Shown here piece after piece: positions 8,371 to 16,209 of a DNA stretch of 35,397 nucleotides. Position 1 is the first letter of the stretch. Each line of letters begins with the position of its first letter. A program made the position numbers and the translations under genes. This DNA comes from an uncultured Myxococcales bacterium (GTDB lineage: Bacteria; Myxococcota_A; Bradymonadia; UBA7976; VGTA01), in the NCBI GenBank assembly GCA_937146725.1, contig CAKZRU010000188.1, positions 1 through 35,397 on the forward strand. Reading direction: 5' to 3'. The notes beneath the pieces are model-generated. The model did no database searches and was not told the DNA's origin. It was given only the letters and a program-made list of their open reading frames with translations.

Positions 8371-9473
8371 ACGGCCTCCTCTTGATTTGTGCTTGTTGTC
8401 GTTGTGTTTGTTGTTGAAGACACACTGAGTTTTTTACGATCAGAAATTAAAAGTTCTAAAAGCAAAAGTAAAAGGGCAGGAATTAAGGCATACGCATATT
8501 TTTCGCCATAACGATGGCGTACCGAGCTTTCTAGCTTACTTTTTTGGAGCTGATTAAAAGCTTCGGCTAATTCAAAAGACAGTGGACGAGAACCATCGAG
8601 TTGAAAAACCTTTTTACGATCCTTACCTTCCGGATCTACCAAGCGGGTCATTTCCTCAAGCAAGGGCATATTTAACTTACTGTAAATCGGCTTACCACTT
8701 CGGTCTCTTTGATATCCGGCGTGAGTACCATCCTTATTTAAAATGGGAATGGGCTCACCCGAACGCGTACCCACCGCAACCGCATATAATAAAATACCGG
8801 CATCTTTGGCCTCTTGGGCTGCTTCCTTAACATCTGCACCAGCTTCTGCCGATAAATCTTCTCCATCGGTAATCAACAATAAAACTCGACTTCGACTTGC
8901 CCGGTCACCCTTGTCCGCACTCCCACTAAGACGCTTCACGCCTTCCCTAATCGCCATGGCTAAGTTGGTCCCACCAATGGGCATTTGCTGTGGATTTAAG
9001 CCTCTTAAAAAGAGCCTAAAGGCGCTTTTGTCTGCAGTTAATGGCGATTGGGTAAAGGCAATACCGGCAAAGGGAATAAGCGCTAAGCGGTGTCCGGAAA
9101 GTTGATTGATTAATTGGGTCATCAAGGCACGAGCGGCATCCAAGCGTGAGGGCTGAACATCACGGGCTAGCATTGACTTACTAATATCAAAGGCGACCGC
9201 CACATCAATACCACTTTGCTGCTGTACTTCTGAGCGTCGACCAAACTGGGGACGCATCCCTGCCAAAGCCAAAGTTCCCAAGGCAATGATCACAATAATG
9301 ATTTTAAGCAGGCGTTTTTCCAAAGATAAGGATTCGGTCAATAACTCAATTAAATGGGCCTCTCCCAAGGCCTTTGAAATTTGATTACGACGCCAACTTG
9401 CATATAAAAAAAGGGCAATCGCAAGCGCTGGTGCTAAACCTAGCCACCAAAGTTCCATATAGGCGATACGCAT
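8367..9473 (-). CDS. batB: BatB-like VWA-domain membrane protein
   Basis: The 368-residue protein has an N-terminal TM helix (WLGLAPALAIALFLYA), a second near residues 57-72 (IIIVIIALGTLALAGM), a VWA domain, and a C-terminal TM helix (ALIPALLLLLLELLIS). The MIDAS motif is intact: DISKS at residues 96-100, with 'GGTNLAMAI' and 'LLITDGED' downstream as the other metal-binding elements. Family knowledge places BatA and BatB in the inner membrane with VWA domains facing the periplasm, probably as scaffold for a MoxR-dependent assembly. It overlaps batA by one base (TAATG) and the next gene by four bases (ATGA). It is distinguished from BatA mainly by position and the QSPLTADKSAF segment. Confidence 0.85.
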   Translation of the reverse strand: MRIAYMELWWLGLAPALAIALFLYASWRRNQISKALGEAHLIELLTESLSLEKRLLKIIIVIIALGTLALAGMRPQFGRRSEVQQQSGIDVAVAFDISKSMLARDVQPSRLDAARALMTQLINQLSGHRLALIPFAGIAFTQSPLTADKSAFRLFLRGLNPQQMPIGGTNLAMAIREGVKRLSGSADKGDRASRSRVLLLITDGEDLSAEAGADVKEAAQEAKDAGILLYAVAVGTRSGEPIPILNKDGTHAGYQRDRSGKPIYSKLNMPLLEEMTRLVDPEGKDRKKVFQLDGSRPLSFELAEAFNQLQKSKLESSVRHRYGEKYAYALIPALLLLLLELLISDRKKLSVSSTTNTTTTSTNQEEAV

Positions 9474-10531
9474 TAGGGGTACCTCCTAAGCACAAGAGTA
9501 CTTAATAAAAGTTCCAACATAATCGTGAGTAAAGCCGCCCAAATAAAATATGGGAACAGCTCGGTTCGCTCAGCAACGGCATAATCAACCAAGCGTGATT
9601 TCTCAAAGCTATCTAAGATATCTTGGAAGTCATGAGACAGTGATTCGGAGTCGGTGGCTCGGTAGTATTGCCCACCTGTTGTTTTAGCGATTTCTTTAAG
9701 AAGTTGAGGGTTTACCTGATTTTCTACCGCCTGATAGCTGCGCTGTCCGGTATAAATATCCACCATGTTTGACGGTTGCCAAGATTGGGCCTCGCTTCCG
9801 ACCAAGATGGGGAATACCGGAATGCCTTTTTCTTTGGATAACTCAGCGACTTGACGAGGCGCAACATTACTTCCGCGATCTTCACCATCGGTAAGTAAAA
9901 TCACTAAGCGCGACTTGGCTTCACTTTCTTGTAAGCGCGCCAAAGACATTGCCAAAGCATTACCAATGGCTGTTCCTTCACCATTTACATCTCCCAATTC
10001 CATTTGATCTAAGATCTTGAGCATAACCCCATAATCTAAAGTCAAAGGAAACTGTAAAAAGGCCTCTTTGCCAAAGACCACTAAGCTCACGCGGTCGTAT
10101 TGGCGCGATTGAATAAAGTCTTTGATGACCTTTACCGCTACCTGAAAGCGATTGTCTGGAGTTAAGCCCTTGTTTTGCTGTTCGATGAGTGCTTCTTCGC
10201 TAATGTCAATAGAACTCATCGAGCCTGATACGTCCATGGCGACCACAATGTCAATGCCTTCTACTTCGGCCGTTTCATCTTGAGGAACTTGTGGTCGAGC
10301 CAAGGCCATAAAGATAAAAACAAAGCTTAATAAGCGTAGAACCAAGGGGAAATGAGCGACTTTGGCACGCCAACCAAGCTTAATCCCATAGCCATGCAAA
10401 CGTTGACTTGGAAAAACTAGGCCCGCGCGATGATTACGCTTAAACCATGCTCTTAACCAGAGGAGTAAGCACAGAATAGAACCGGCGAGCCAAAACCATA
10501 GATAACGTGCTTCATAATCAAAATAAATCAT
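9473..10531 (-). CDS. batA: BatA-like VWA-domain membrane protein
   Basis: The 352 residues contain two N-terminal TM segments (LWFWLAGSILCLLLWL, then LVLRLLSFVFIFMALARP), a VWA domain and a C-terminal TM (FIWAALLTIMLELLLSTLVL). The MIDAS residues are DVSGS at 100-104, followed by 'GEGTAIGNAL' and 'LVILLTDGEDRGSN'. 'TDSESLSHDFQDILDSFEKS' is typical of the end of the BatA VWA domain. BatA is the usual first of the paired VWA proteins and is expected to contact BatB, with which it shares a TAATG junction. Its start overlaps the stop of the DUF4381-like gene by four bases. Confidence 0.88.
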   Translation of the reverse strand: MIYFDYEARYLWFWLAGSILCLLLWLRAWFKRNHRAGLVFPSQRLHGYGIKLGWRAKVAHFPLVLRLLSFVFIFMALARPQVPQDETAEVEGIDIVVAMDVSGSMSSIDISEEALIEQQNKGLTPDNRFQVAVKVIKDFIQSRQYDRVSLVVFGKEAFLQFPLTLDYGVMLKILDQMELGDVNGEGTAIGNALAMSLARLQESEAKSRLVILLTDGEDRGSNVAPRQVAELSKEKGIPVFPILVGSEAQSWQPSNMVDIYTGQRSYQAVENQVNPQLLKEIAKTTGGQYYRATDSESLSHDFQDILDSFEKSRLVDYAVAERTELFPYFIWAALLTIMLELLLSTLVLRRYP

Positions 10532-11775
10532 ACTGCACTCTCCTTGGACTCTGAGCTTTTCTCAGAGTTCAGTTTAGAACTTTCCTCAGTGCTTTCTTCG
10601 TCAAGTTCTTCAGCCTTGGTCATATCGATCAAGCGATACACACGACTACGGCTTTCTTCTAAGGCAGAGGCCGAGGTACTCAAATCCGCAAACTTAATCA
10701 AGTCAGTATCACTTAAAAAGTCTTCTAAAACCAAATAAGCTTCCGGCGTTAACTCAAGAGTACTTAAAGACTCTCTCAGTTCATCTGAGGTCATTTCTAA
10801 GCCATTAAAGTCATAGCGCTTACCAAAATATGCGCGGACGATCTCCGAAAGTCTTTGGGAGTAAATCTTAAAGGCACCATCTTCGATAAGGCGTGCTGAA
10901 GCAAGCTTATCAAGGGCTTCAAAGGCAATCACATGGGCTGGTCGAGGGTCGACATAGGGCGCTCGATTACGGGCACGGGCTTCAGCCCACATACGAATCA
11001 CCCAACCTAAAAAGATCCCCATAGCCGAAACCGCCAACATCGAAAGAATCACAATTAAGGTCCAATTTGGTTCTAATAATGAAGGCGGAGCGTGTCTTTG
11101 CCAAAACCCTTGTTGAGCCTTGACTAAATCAGCTTCATTAGCTCCCAAGTCACTTTTTTGACCGCTTGGATTAGCAAAATCTTTGGCAAGTGGTGCGCTT
11201 ACTCCCATAAGGGTTGAGCGAATTGGAATCTTTTGATTGGGGAGTTTGACTACGCCCTCATGGCCACCCACAGCACTCCATGACACTTGAACATTTTTAA
11301 CCCGCAAAGGCTTGTTCAGCTCAAGCTGTCTAATCGTAAACAGTCTTTTAGTGATTAACTGTCCGTCGGTCGTGGGCTCCGGTAAGGCGGCTTGACCACT
11401 CTCGGCACTTGGGGGCGCGTTTACCTTGACCGTCATGCTTTCAGGATGGGTAATAGTGACTACGCAGGTTAAAGGTGCAGCGACCGGAATGGGCTTAGGC
11501 GAGCATTCCATCGTTGCTTGTGGAGGTGCCGGTGGAGGCCCTTGAGGTTGAGGACTGGGCTCTACTTGGTCTTGAGAAGCGGAAGAACTAGAGTCAACTT
11601 GGGCTTCTTTTGACTTAGCTGATACTGTCTTTGGTACTGTCTTTGACGACTGATCAGCCGGTACTTGAGCTTGTGGACTTGGATTTAGGTCTTGGGCCCA
11701 GAGTTCACTCGTTATCATGATTGATAAAAGCGAAAGATAAAGGGCACTTTGCAGATGCTTTCTGTAACTCATCAA
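10528..11775 (-). CDS. DUF4381-like membrane protein of the Bat operon
   Basis: The 415-residue protein has a signal peptide (LYLSLLSIMITSELWAQ), a Ser/Pro/Gln-rich periplasmic linker, a beta-rich segment with one Cys pair (CSPKPIPVAAPLTC), and a single TM (WTLIVILSMLAVSAMGIFLGWVI, about residues 245-265). A cytoplasmic helical domain follows: 'FEALDKLASARLIEDGAFKI', 'YSQRLSEIVRAYFGKRYDF', 'TPEAYLVLEDFLSDTDLIKF'. This C-terminal part is the DUF4381-type helical region commonly encoded between DUF58 and batA genes. It could couple the cytoplasmic MoxR/DUF58 pair to the periplasmic VWA proteins; this is an inference. It ends in an acidic Ser/Glu-rich tail. A 61-base gap separates it from the DUF58 gene. 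Confidence 0.75.
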   Translation of the reverse strand: MMSYRKHLQSALYLSLLSIMITSELWAQDLNPSPQAQVPADQSSKTVPKTVSAKSKEAQVDSSSSASQDQVEPSPQPQGPPPAPPQATMECSPKPIPVAAPLTCVVTITHPESMTVKVNAPPSAESGQAALPEPTTDGQLITKRLFTIRQLELNKPLRVKNVQVSWSAVGGHEGVVKLPNQKIPIRSTLMGVSAPLAKDFANPSGQKSDLGANEADLVKAQQGFWQRHAPPSLLEPNWTLIVILSMLAVSAMGIFLGWVIRMWAEARARNRAPYVDPRPAHVIAFEALDKLASARLIEDGAFKIYSQRLSEIVRAYFGKRYDFNGLEMTSDELRESLSTLELTPEAYLVLEDFLSDTDLIKFADLSTSASALEESRSRVYRLIDMTKAEELDEESTEESSKLNSEKSSESKESAV

Positions 11776-11836
11776 TGCTTATCCTAATTCATATCTCTGA
11801 GGTATGGTTCTTTAAGAGATGGGTGGACCTAAACGA

Positions 11837-12718
11837 TTAACCTCGTTTTGAGCGAATCTTAAAGTAATTGATTAGCGGGGCGGCATAGTCTTGGTCATCG
11901 GTTTTGACTTTGATATGACTTACACCCGCTCGCTTAAATAAGTCTTGTAAGACCTCATCCCGGCGAGCTTGAGCTTGGGCATATTGCGCTACACCTTGCG
12001 CACCAAAATCAAAGAAGCTGAGTTCCCCACTCGCTGCGTCTTGTACGCTGACTAAACCTATTTTAGCCATCGCTTCTTCAGCAGGATCGGTCAAAACCAA
12101 AGGAATTAAATCATGACGGCGAGCCGAGACATTAAGCGCATGATCAAAGGCCGGTGATAAAAAGTCAGAAATCAAAAAGGCCACCACTTTACGGCGATTC
12201 ACCTTATTTAAAAACTGCAGTGCTTTTTCTAGATCAGCACTTTCGCCCTGTCCTTCTTGAGTCAAGATTTCGTCGATCAGACGCAAAACATGAGTTCGGC
12301 CCTTTTTAGGAGGTACGTAGCGATGCACATCGCCTCCAAAGGTGATCAAGCCGACTCTGTCTCCGCTTTTAATGGCCGAAAAAGCCATCATAGCCGCTAA
12401 ACGGGCAGCGACCCGTCGTTTTTGGGCACCACGAGTTCCAAAACCCATATTACCACTCACGTCCATTAAGATTACGACCGAAAGTTCACGTTCTTCGGTA
12501 TAGACCTTAACATGGGGCTCACCGGTACGAGCGGTCACATTCCAATCAATGGTACGTGGGTCATCACCGACACTATATAGACGCACCTCATCAAAAGACA
12601 TTCCTCGGCCTTTAAAAACCGATTGGTAATGTCCGGCCATCTGCTGGTTTACCAAGCGACGGGTAAAGATTTCAATGCGACGGATCTCGGCAAGGATCTC
12701 CTGAGAATGCGGGGTCAT
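11837..12718 (-). CDS. DUF58 domain protein (VWA-like MoxR partner)
   Basis: This 293-residue soluble protein has the DUF58 signature 'YSVGDDPRTIDWNVTARTGE' at residues ~48-67, followed by a VWA-like fold beginning 'VVILMDVSGNMGFG'. The usual DxSxS of the MIDAS loop reads D86-V-S88-G-N90, so its third residue is Asn. DUF58 proteins are almost always encoded next to MoxR ATPases and are thought to be substrates or adaptors of the ATPase. Its start codon shares a base with the moxR stop codon (TAATG), pointing to translational coupling. There is no TM segment, unlike many longer DUF58 proteins. Confidence 0.88.
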   Translation of the reverse strand: MTPHSQEILAEIRRIEIFTRRLVNQQMAGHYQSVFKGRGMSFDEVRLYSVGDDPRTIDWNVTARTGEPHVKVYTEERELSVVILMDVSGNMGFGTRGAQKRRVAARLAAMMAFSAIKSGDRVGLITFGGDVHRYVPPKKGRTHVLRLIDEILTQEGQGESADLEKALQFLNKVNRRKVVAFLISDFLSPAFDHALNVSARRHDLIPLVLTDPAEEAMAKIGLVSVQDAASGELSFFDFGAQGVAQYAQAQARRDEVLQDLFKRAGVSHIKVKTDDQDYAAPLINYFKIRSKRG

Positions 12719-13710
12719 TAGGGGACCTCCACCGCTTCAAGAATACGTTGGATTAAGTCATCGCTGTTTAGGTCTCGGGCTTCGGCCTCATAGGTGGGAA
12801 TCACACGGTGACGTAAAATATCAGGAGCAAGCGCCTTGATATCCTCTGGGATGACATAGCCACGGCGCTTCATAAAGGCATGAGTTCGAGCCGCTTTTGC
12901 CATCCAAATACTTGCACGTGGACTAGCACCATATTGGATAAAGCTACTATAATCAGCGAGTCCCTTTACCTCACTTGGATTACGGGTCGCAAAGATGATC
13001 TTAAGAATATACTCCTTCACCTTTTCATCAAGATAAACCTCATTGATGGTTTTTTGAGCATTAGAAATGATCTCGGGGGTGATGATCTCTTTAACCGGAG
13101 AATCGCTTGGATTGAGTTGACGATCCATGATGATGCGCTCTTCTTCGATAGTTGGATAACCAACCTTAACCAACATCATAAAGCGGTCAACCTGTGCTTC
13201 CGGTAAGGGATAGGTACCTTCTTGATCGATTGGGTTTTGAGTTGCCATTACAAAGAAAGGCTTGTCCAAAGGATAGGTGGTATCACCGATGGTGATTTGT
13301 CTTTCTTGCATGGCCTCTAACAAGGCACTTTGTACCTTAGCAGGCGCACGGTTAATTTCATCTGCAAGCACAATTTGTGAAAAGATCGGGCCCTTTTTAG
13401 GCACAAACTCTCCGGTCTTTTGATCATAGATCAAAGTACCCACTAAGTCCGCCGGAAGTAAGTCAGGCGTAAACTGAATACGCTGAAACTGTGCTTTAAT
13501 GGTTTGAGCAAGAGTATTCACCGTTAAGGTTTTGGCCAATCCTGGGACACCCTCTAATAAGATATGTCCTCCGGTAAGCATACCCAGTAGAGTACGCTCT
13601 ACCATGACTCTTTGGCCCACAATCACCTTATCTACCTCATTGAATACATCATCGAGGAAGGCACTTTCTTGTCGAACTAATTCATTGATTACACGTACAT
13701 CTTGTTGCAT
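12718..13710 (-). CDS. moxR: MoxR-family AAA+ ATPase
   Basis: I chose the ATG at 13710 (330 residues, MQQDVRVINEL), because GGAG lies nine bases before it and this length fits the family. The frame stays open to an ATG at 13788 without a comparable ribosome binding site. With this start, Walker A is GVPGLAKT at residues 54-61, Walker B is IVLADE at 113-118, and sensor 1 is 'FVMATQNPIDQEGTYPLPEAQVDRFM'. MoxR ATPases are chaperone-like AAA+ proteins that mature or insert metal-binding or VWA partners. As the first gene of the seven-gene operon, it presumably powers the Bat assembly. A promoter and operator-like palindrome lie upstream. Confidence 0.92.
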   Translation of the reverse strand: MQQDVRVINELVRQESAFLDDVFNEVDKVIVGQRVMVERTLLGMLTGGHILLEGVPGLAKTLTVNTLAQTIKAQFQRIQFTPDLLPADLVGTLIYDQKTGEFVPKKGPIFSQIVLADEINRAPAKVQSALLEAMQERQITIGDTTYPLDKPFFVMATQNPIDQEGTYPLPEAQVDRFMMLVKVGYPTIEEERIIMDRQLNPSDSPVKEIITPEIISNAQKTINEVYLDEKVKEYILKIIFATRNPSEVKGLADYSSFIQYGASPRASIWMAKAARTHAFMKRRGYVIPEDIKALAPDILRHRVIPTYEAEARDLNSDDLIQRILEAVEVP

Positions 13711-13805
13711 AGCAAAAGACTCCAAATGCTTTGGTCGTGATGAGTAAAAAACATGGCTCATCAAGCGACACAGGTTTAGGGGAGACAAAAATCATTTGGG
13801 ATGAC

Positions 13806-13832
13806 CTTGGTCACCAAGACTAACCCTGTCAA
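13806..13832 (-). promoter_or_regulatory. Candidate -35 (TTGACA) with adjacent palindrome upstream of moxR
   Basis: On the minus strand a consensus TTGACA (13832-13827) is followed nine bases later by the symmetrical CTTGGTnACCAAG (plus-strand 13806-13818). The expected -10 position does not match consensus well, which would suit an activator- or repressor-controlled promoter. The transcript would run into moxR and the Bat operon. Confidence 0.35.
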
Positions 13833-13892
13833 GCCTTCTGCTCATTCCTTTGACAATAAAAAACACACATTAGAAACATAAAGACCTGTAAT

Positions 13893-15278
13893 CTAATATC
13901 TTTTCAATCTTGACTTACTTCTAATTACTTGAAGAATCAAAAAAAGCGCCCCAAACATAATGAGCAAGTTCTTGGAAGTCTTTGAGTGACTCGCACAGGA
14001 GTTAGAGGCCTCAAAAACAACTTCACTCGCCCATTCTAACCTAGATTGATTGTCCGGATTACAGATACTCAACGAGGCTTCTCCGCTAATACAAGCAGAG
14101 CGTTCTCCACCAGCAATCACCCCACAGCTTGAGTTTACACAGGTAATGCGACGTTCTTCACCATACTCACAGCGGACTAAGGTGCTTGGGTCAATGCAAA
14201 GACCTTTTGAGCCTACATTTGGACAATCGACTTCGGATTTGGCGACACAGTCAAAACGCTGATCTTGTGAATCAAAAGCACATACTTGCTCTGTGGCACA
14301 GTCCACACTGACCGCTTCGCCCTCTAAACATAAATGCAGTGTATTGCCCCGACATTGAAAGTCTTTACTAATCCCCCAACAGTTTTCGGAATAAAGAGTA
14401 TTGGGCACACTAAAGGCATTGCCATAGGTGATCAGCTCATTGGCGACTAGATCAACTCGCGTGAGTTGGTCCAAACCTACACAACATTCATCTCCATTGG
14501 TTACCACACCCAAAATCGTCACTTCTCCGTTGACGCCGCTTGCGAGTAAGGGGCCACCACTGTCACCATTGCAGATCCCCTGCTCATTTTGGCCATTTGT
14601 CACAATATAAGTGGGGGTAATCAGCTCTAATTTGACCGAAGCAAAATACCGCCCATCTTCGTTGTCATGCAAGGTATCACCATACCCTGCAACATCCACT
14701 AAAGAGCCGGTTAGATTCTGCTTTAAACTCCCCTCTAATGGATAAGCATTGATCGGTAAAGCCTGTAATCCAGCTCGGTTAAATGGCTGTCCCACAAAGC
14801 GGATCATAGCAATATCTAAATTAGCCAAGGGCATCACATCGGCAAAGCGAAAAGAAAACTCAGCCTCTGCAATAAAGGGCTCTCTTAAGGGATCTTGACT
14901 TTGATTTTCGACGCTTTGATCATCTAGAATTGCAAAACTAAAGTTTGAGTTTCTGGGTGGAGCCTGATCACCATAGAAGCAATGCTTGGCGGTTAAAACC
15001 GCTCGGTCTGAAATCACTGTTGCCGTACAAAAGCGACCGGCTGAGGTCTTTAACCAACCAATGGCCTTGGTTTGCTCATAGCTCAAGCGGGTGTTGCTTG
15101 CATAAAGATTACCATTGCGAATGGCTTGCCGTTTAATTTCAAGCTGAGGTTGTGCCCTACTTACATTGATCCAAGCGCTGTGCACTTGCCATGGATGATT
15201 TGGCTCTAGTTCAAGACTTAAGAATGAGCTTAGAACTAAGCAAATTAATGTGATTAGATAGAAATAGATTTTAGGCAT
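13893..15278 (-). CDS. Trypsin-like (S1) serine protease with Cys-rich C-terminus and membrane tail
   Basis: The 461-residue protein has a signal peptide (LITLICLVLSSFLSLEL). The S1 protease domain (~70-290) has the full catalytic triad: His99 in LTAKHC, Asp155 in NLDIAMIRF and Ser240 in CNGDSGGPL. Two Cys-rich modules of ~45 residues follow ('CRGNTLHLCLEGEAVSVDC', 'CIDPSTLVRCEYGEERRITC'), a type seen after trypsin domains in myxobacteria. The protein ends with a Cys (SNSCASHS), a TM helix (LLIMFGALFLILQVI) and a basic RSKSRLKRY tail, resembling MYXO-CTERM or rhombosortase-type sorting signals. It is likely secreted and cell-surface processed. It is monocistronic, between the mal and Bat operons. 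Confidence 0.9.
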   Translation of the reverse strand: MPKIYFYLITLICLVLSSFLSLELEPNHPWQVHSAWINVSRAQPQLEIKRQAIRNGNLYASNTRLSYEQTKAIGWLKTSAGRFCTATVISDRAVLTAKHCFYGDQAPPRNSNFSFAILDDQSVENQSQDPLREPFIAEAEFSFRFADVMPLANLDIAMIRFVGQPFNRAGLQALPINAYPLEGSLKQNLTGSLVDVAGYGDTLHDNEDGRYFASVKLELITPTYIVTNGQNEQGICNGDSGGPLLASGVNGEVTILGVVTNGDECCVGLDQLTRVDLVANELITYGNAFSVPNTLYSENCWGISKDFQCRGNTLHLCLEGEAVSVDCATEQVCAFDSQDQRFDCVAKSEVDCPNVGSKGLCIDPSTLVRCEYGEERRITCVNSSCGVIAGGERSACISGEASLSICNPDNQSRLEWASEVVFEASNSCASHSKTSKNLLIMFGALFLILQVIRSKSRLKRY

Positions 15279-15363
15279 AGTTTCTACTCAGCTCAGATAT
15301 TAACCTACTCAACATGAGTGTACATCGGATCCGGATCATATCCAACAATAAGTATACTGTCAC

Positions 15364-16209
15364 TCAGCCTTTTACACCACCCGAGGTAAGCCCACCTACC
15401 AAATGTTTCTGTAAAACAAAAAATAAAAGCATTACCGGAGCACTAACCAAGATCGCCCCAGCAGCAAAATGTCCCCATTCAGTGCTATATTCACCTACAT
15501 ACTGTTGTAAGCGTACCGGATAGGTATAGGCTCGCTCATCATTCATAAAGGTCGCCGCTAAAATATATTCGTTCCATGCGGTCATAAAACTAAATAACGC
15601 TGTCACAGCCAAGGCCGGACGACTTAAAGGGATAATAATCTTCCAAAATAAAGTAAAAGGCCCAGCCCCATCAATCAGAGCACTTTCTTCAATTTCTTTG
15701 GGAATGGTGTCAAAGTACCCTTTGAGATTCCAAACACAAAAGGGAATGGCGGTGGTGCTATAGACCAAAACCAGACCCGCCACCTGATCCAATAAACCTA
15801 AAAAGTCGATGACTTGATAAAGTGGAATCATCATTAAGGTACCCGGAAACATTTGAGTGACCAAAAAGGCCTTAAGGCCAAGTTGTCGACCCGGAAAGCG
15901 ATAACGGCTCAAGGCATAGGCGGCTGTACAGGAAAAGAACACACCGATTAAGGTAGTGAGTGCTGATACCCAAATCGAATTAAAAATCTGCACTGTAAAT
16001 AAGGGCTCGCTCATCACTTCAATAAAATTATTTAGGCTAAACTCACTAGGCAATGGGTTGATGGATAAATCAAAGGATTGACTCGGTCTCAGCGCCATTT
16101 TTAAAACCCAAAGCGCGGGAATCAGAATGACCATGGTGAGTGGAAGTAAAATCAAATGTGGCCAATGCTGATTTAACTGATTCACCGACTGTGTTTGCGA
16201 AGTACTCAT
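15364..16209 (-). CDS. malG: ABC sugar transporter permease, MalG type
   Basis: The 281-residue inner-membrane permease has about six TM helices. The EAA loop, which docks onto the ATPase, reads 'EIEESALIDGAGPFTLFWKIIIPLSRPAL' (about residues 170-200). 'FMTAWNEYILAATFMNDE' and the C-terminal 'LVGGLTSGGVKG' are typical MalG endings. It is the last gene of the malK-E-F-G operon, and its ATG overlaps the malF stop by four bases (ATGA). Malto-oligosaccharide or a related sugar is the likely substrate class, but no enzyme gene is nearby to narrow it. Confidence 0.88.
   Translation of the reverse strand: MSTSQTQSVNQLNQHWPHLILLPLTMVILIPALWVLKMALRPSQSFDLSINPLPSEFSLNNFIEVMSEPLFTVQIFNSIWVSALTTLIGVFFSCTAAYALSRYRFPGRQLGLKAFLVTQMFPGTLMMIPLYQVIDFLGLLDQVAGLVLVYSTTAIPFCVWNLKGYFDTIPKEIEESALIDGAGPFTLFWKIIIPLSRPALAVTALFSFMTAWNEYILAATFMNDERAYTYPVRLQQYVGEYSTEWGHFAAGAILVSAPVMLLFFVLQKHLVGGLTSGGVKG

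Noticed and set aside
13711..13788. N-terminal extension of MoxR to the ATG at 13788
   Set aside because: The ATG at 13710 has a good GGAG and gives the usual MoxR length and N-terminus; the extra 26 residues look like translated leader.
15328..15337. 10-bp palindrome GATCCGGATC between malG and the protease gene
   Set aside because: It is short, and such GATC-type palindromes can arise by chance; no promoter element is clearly linked to it.
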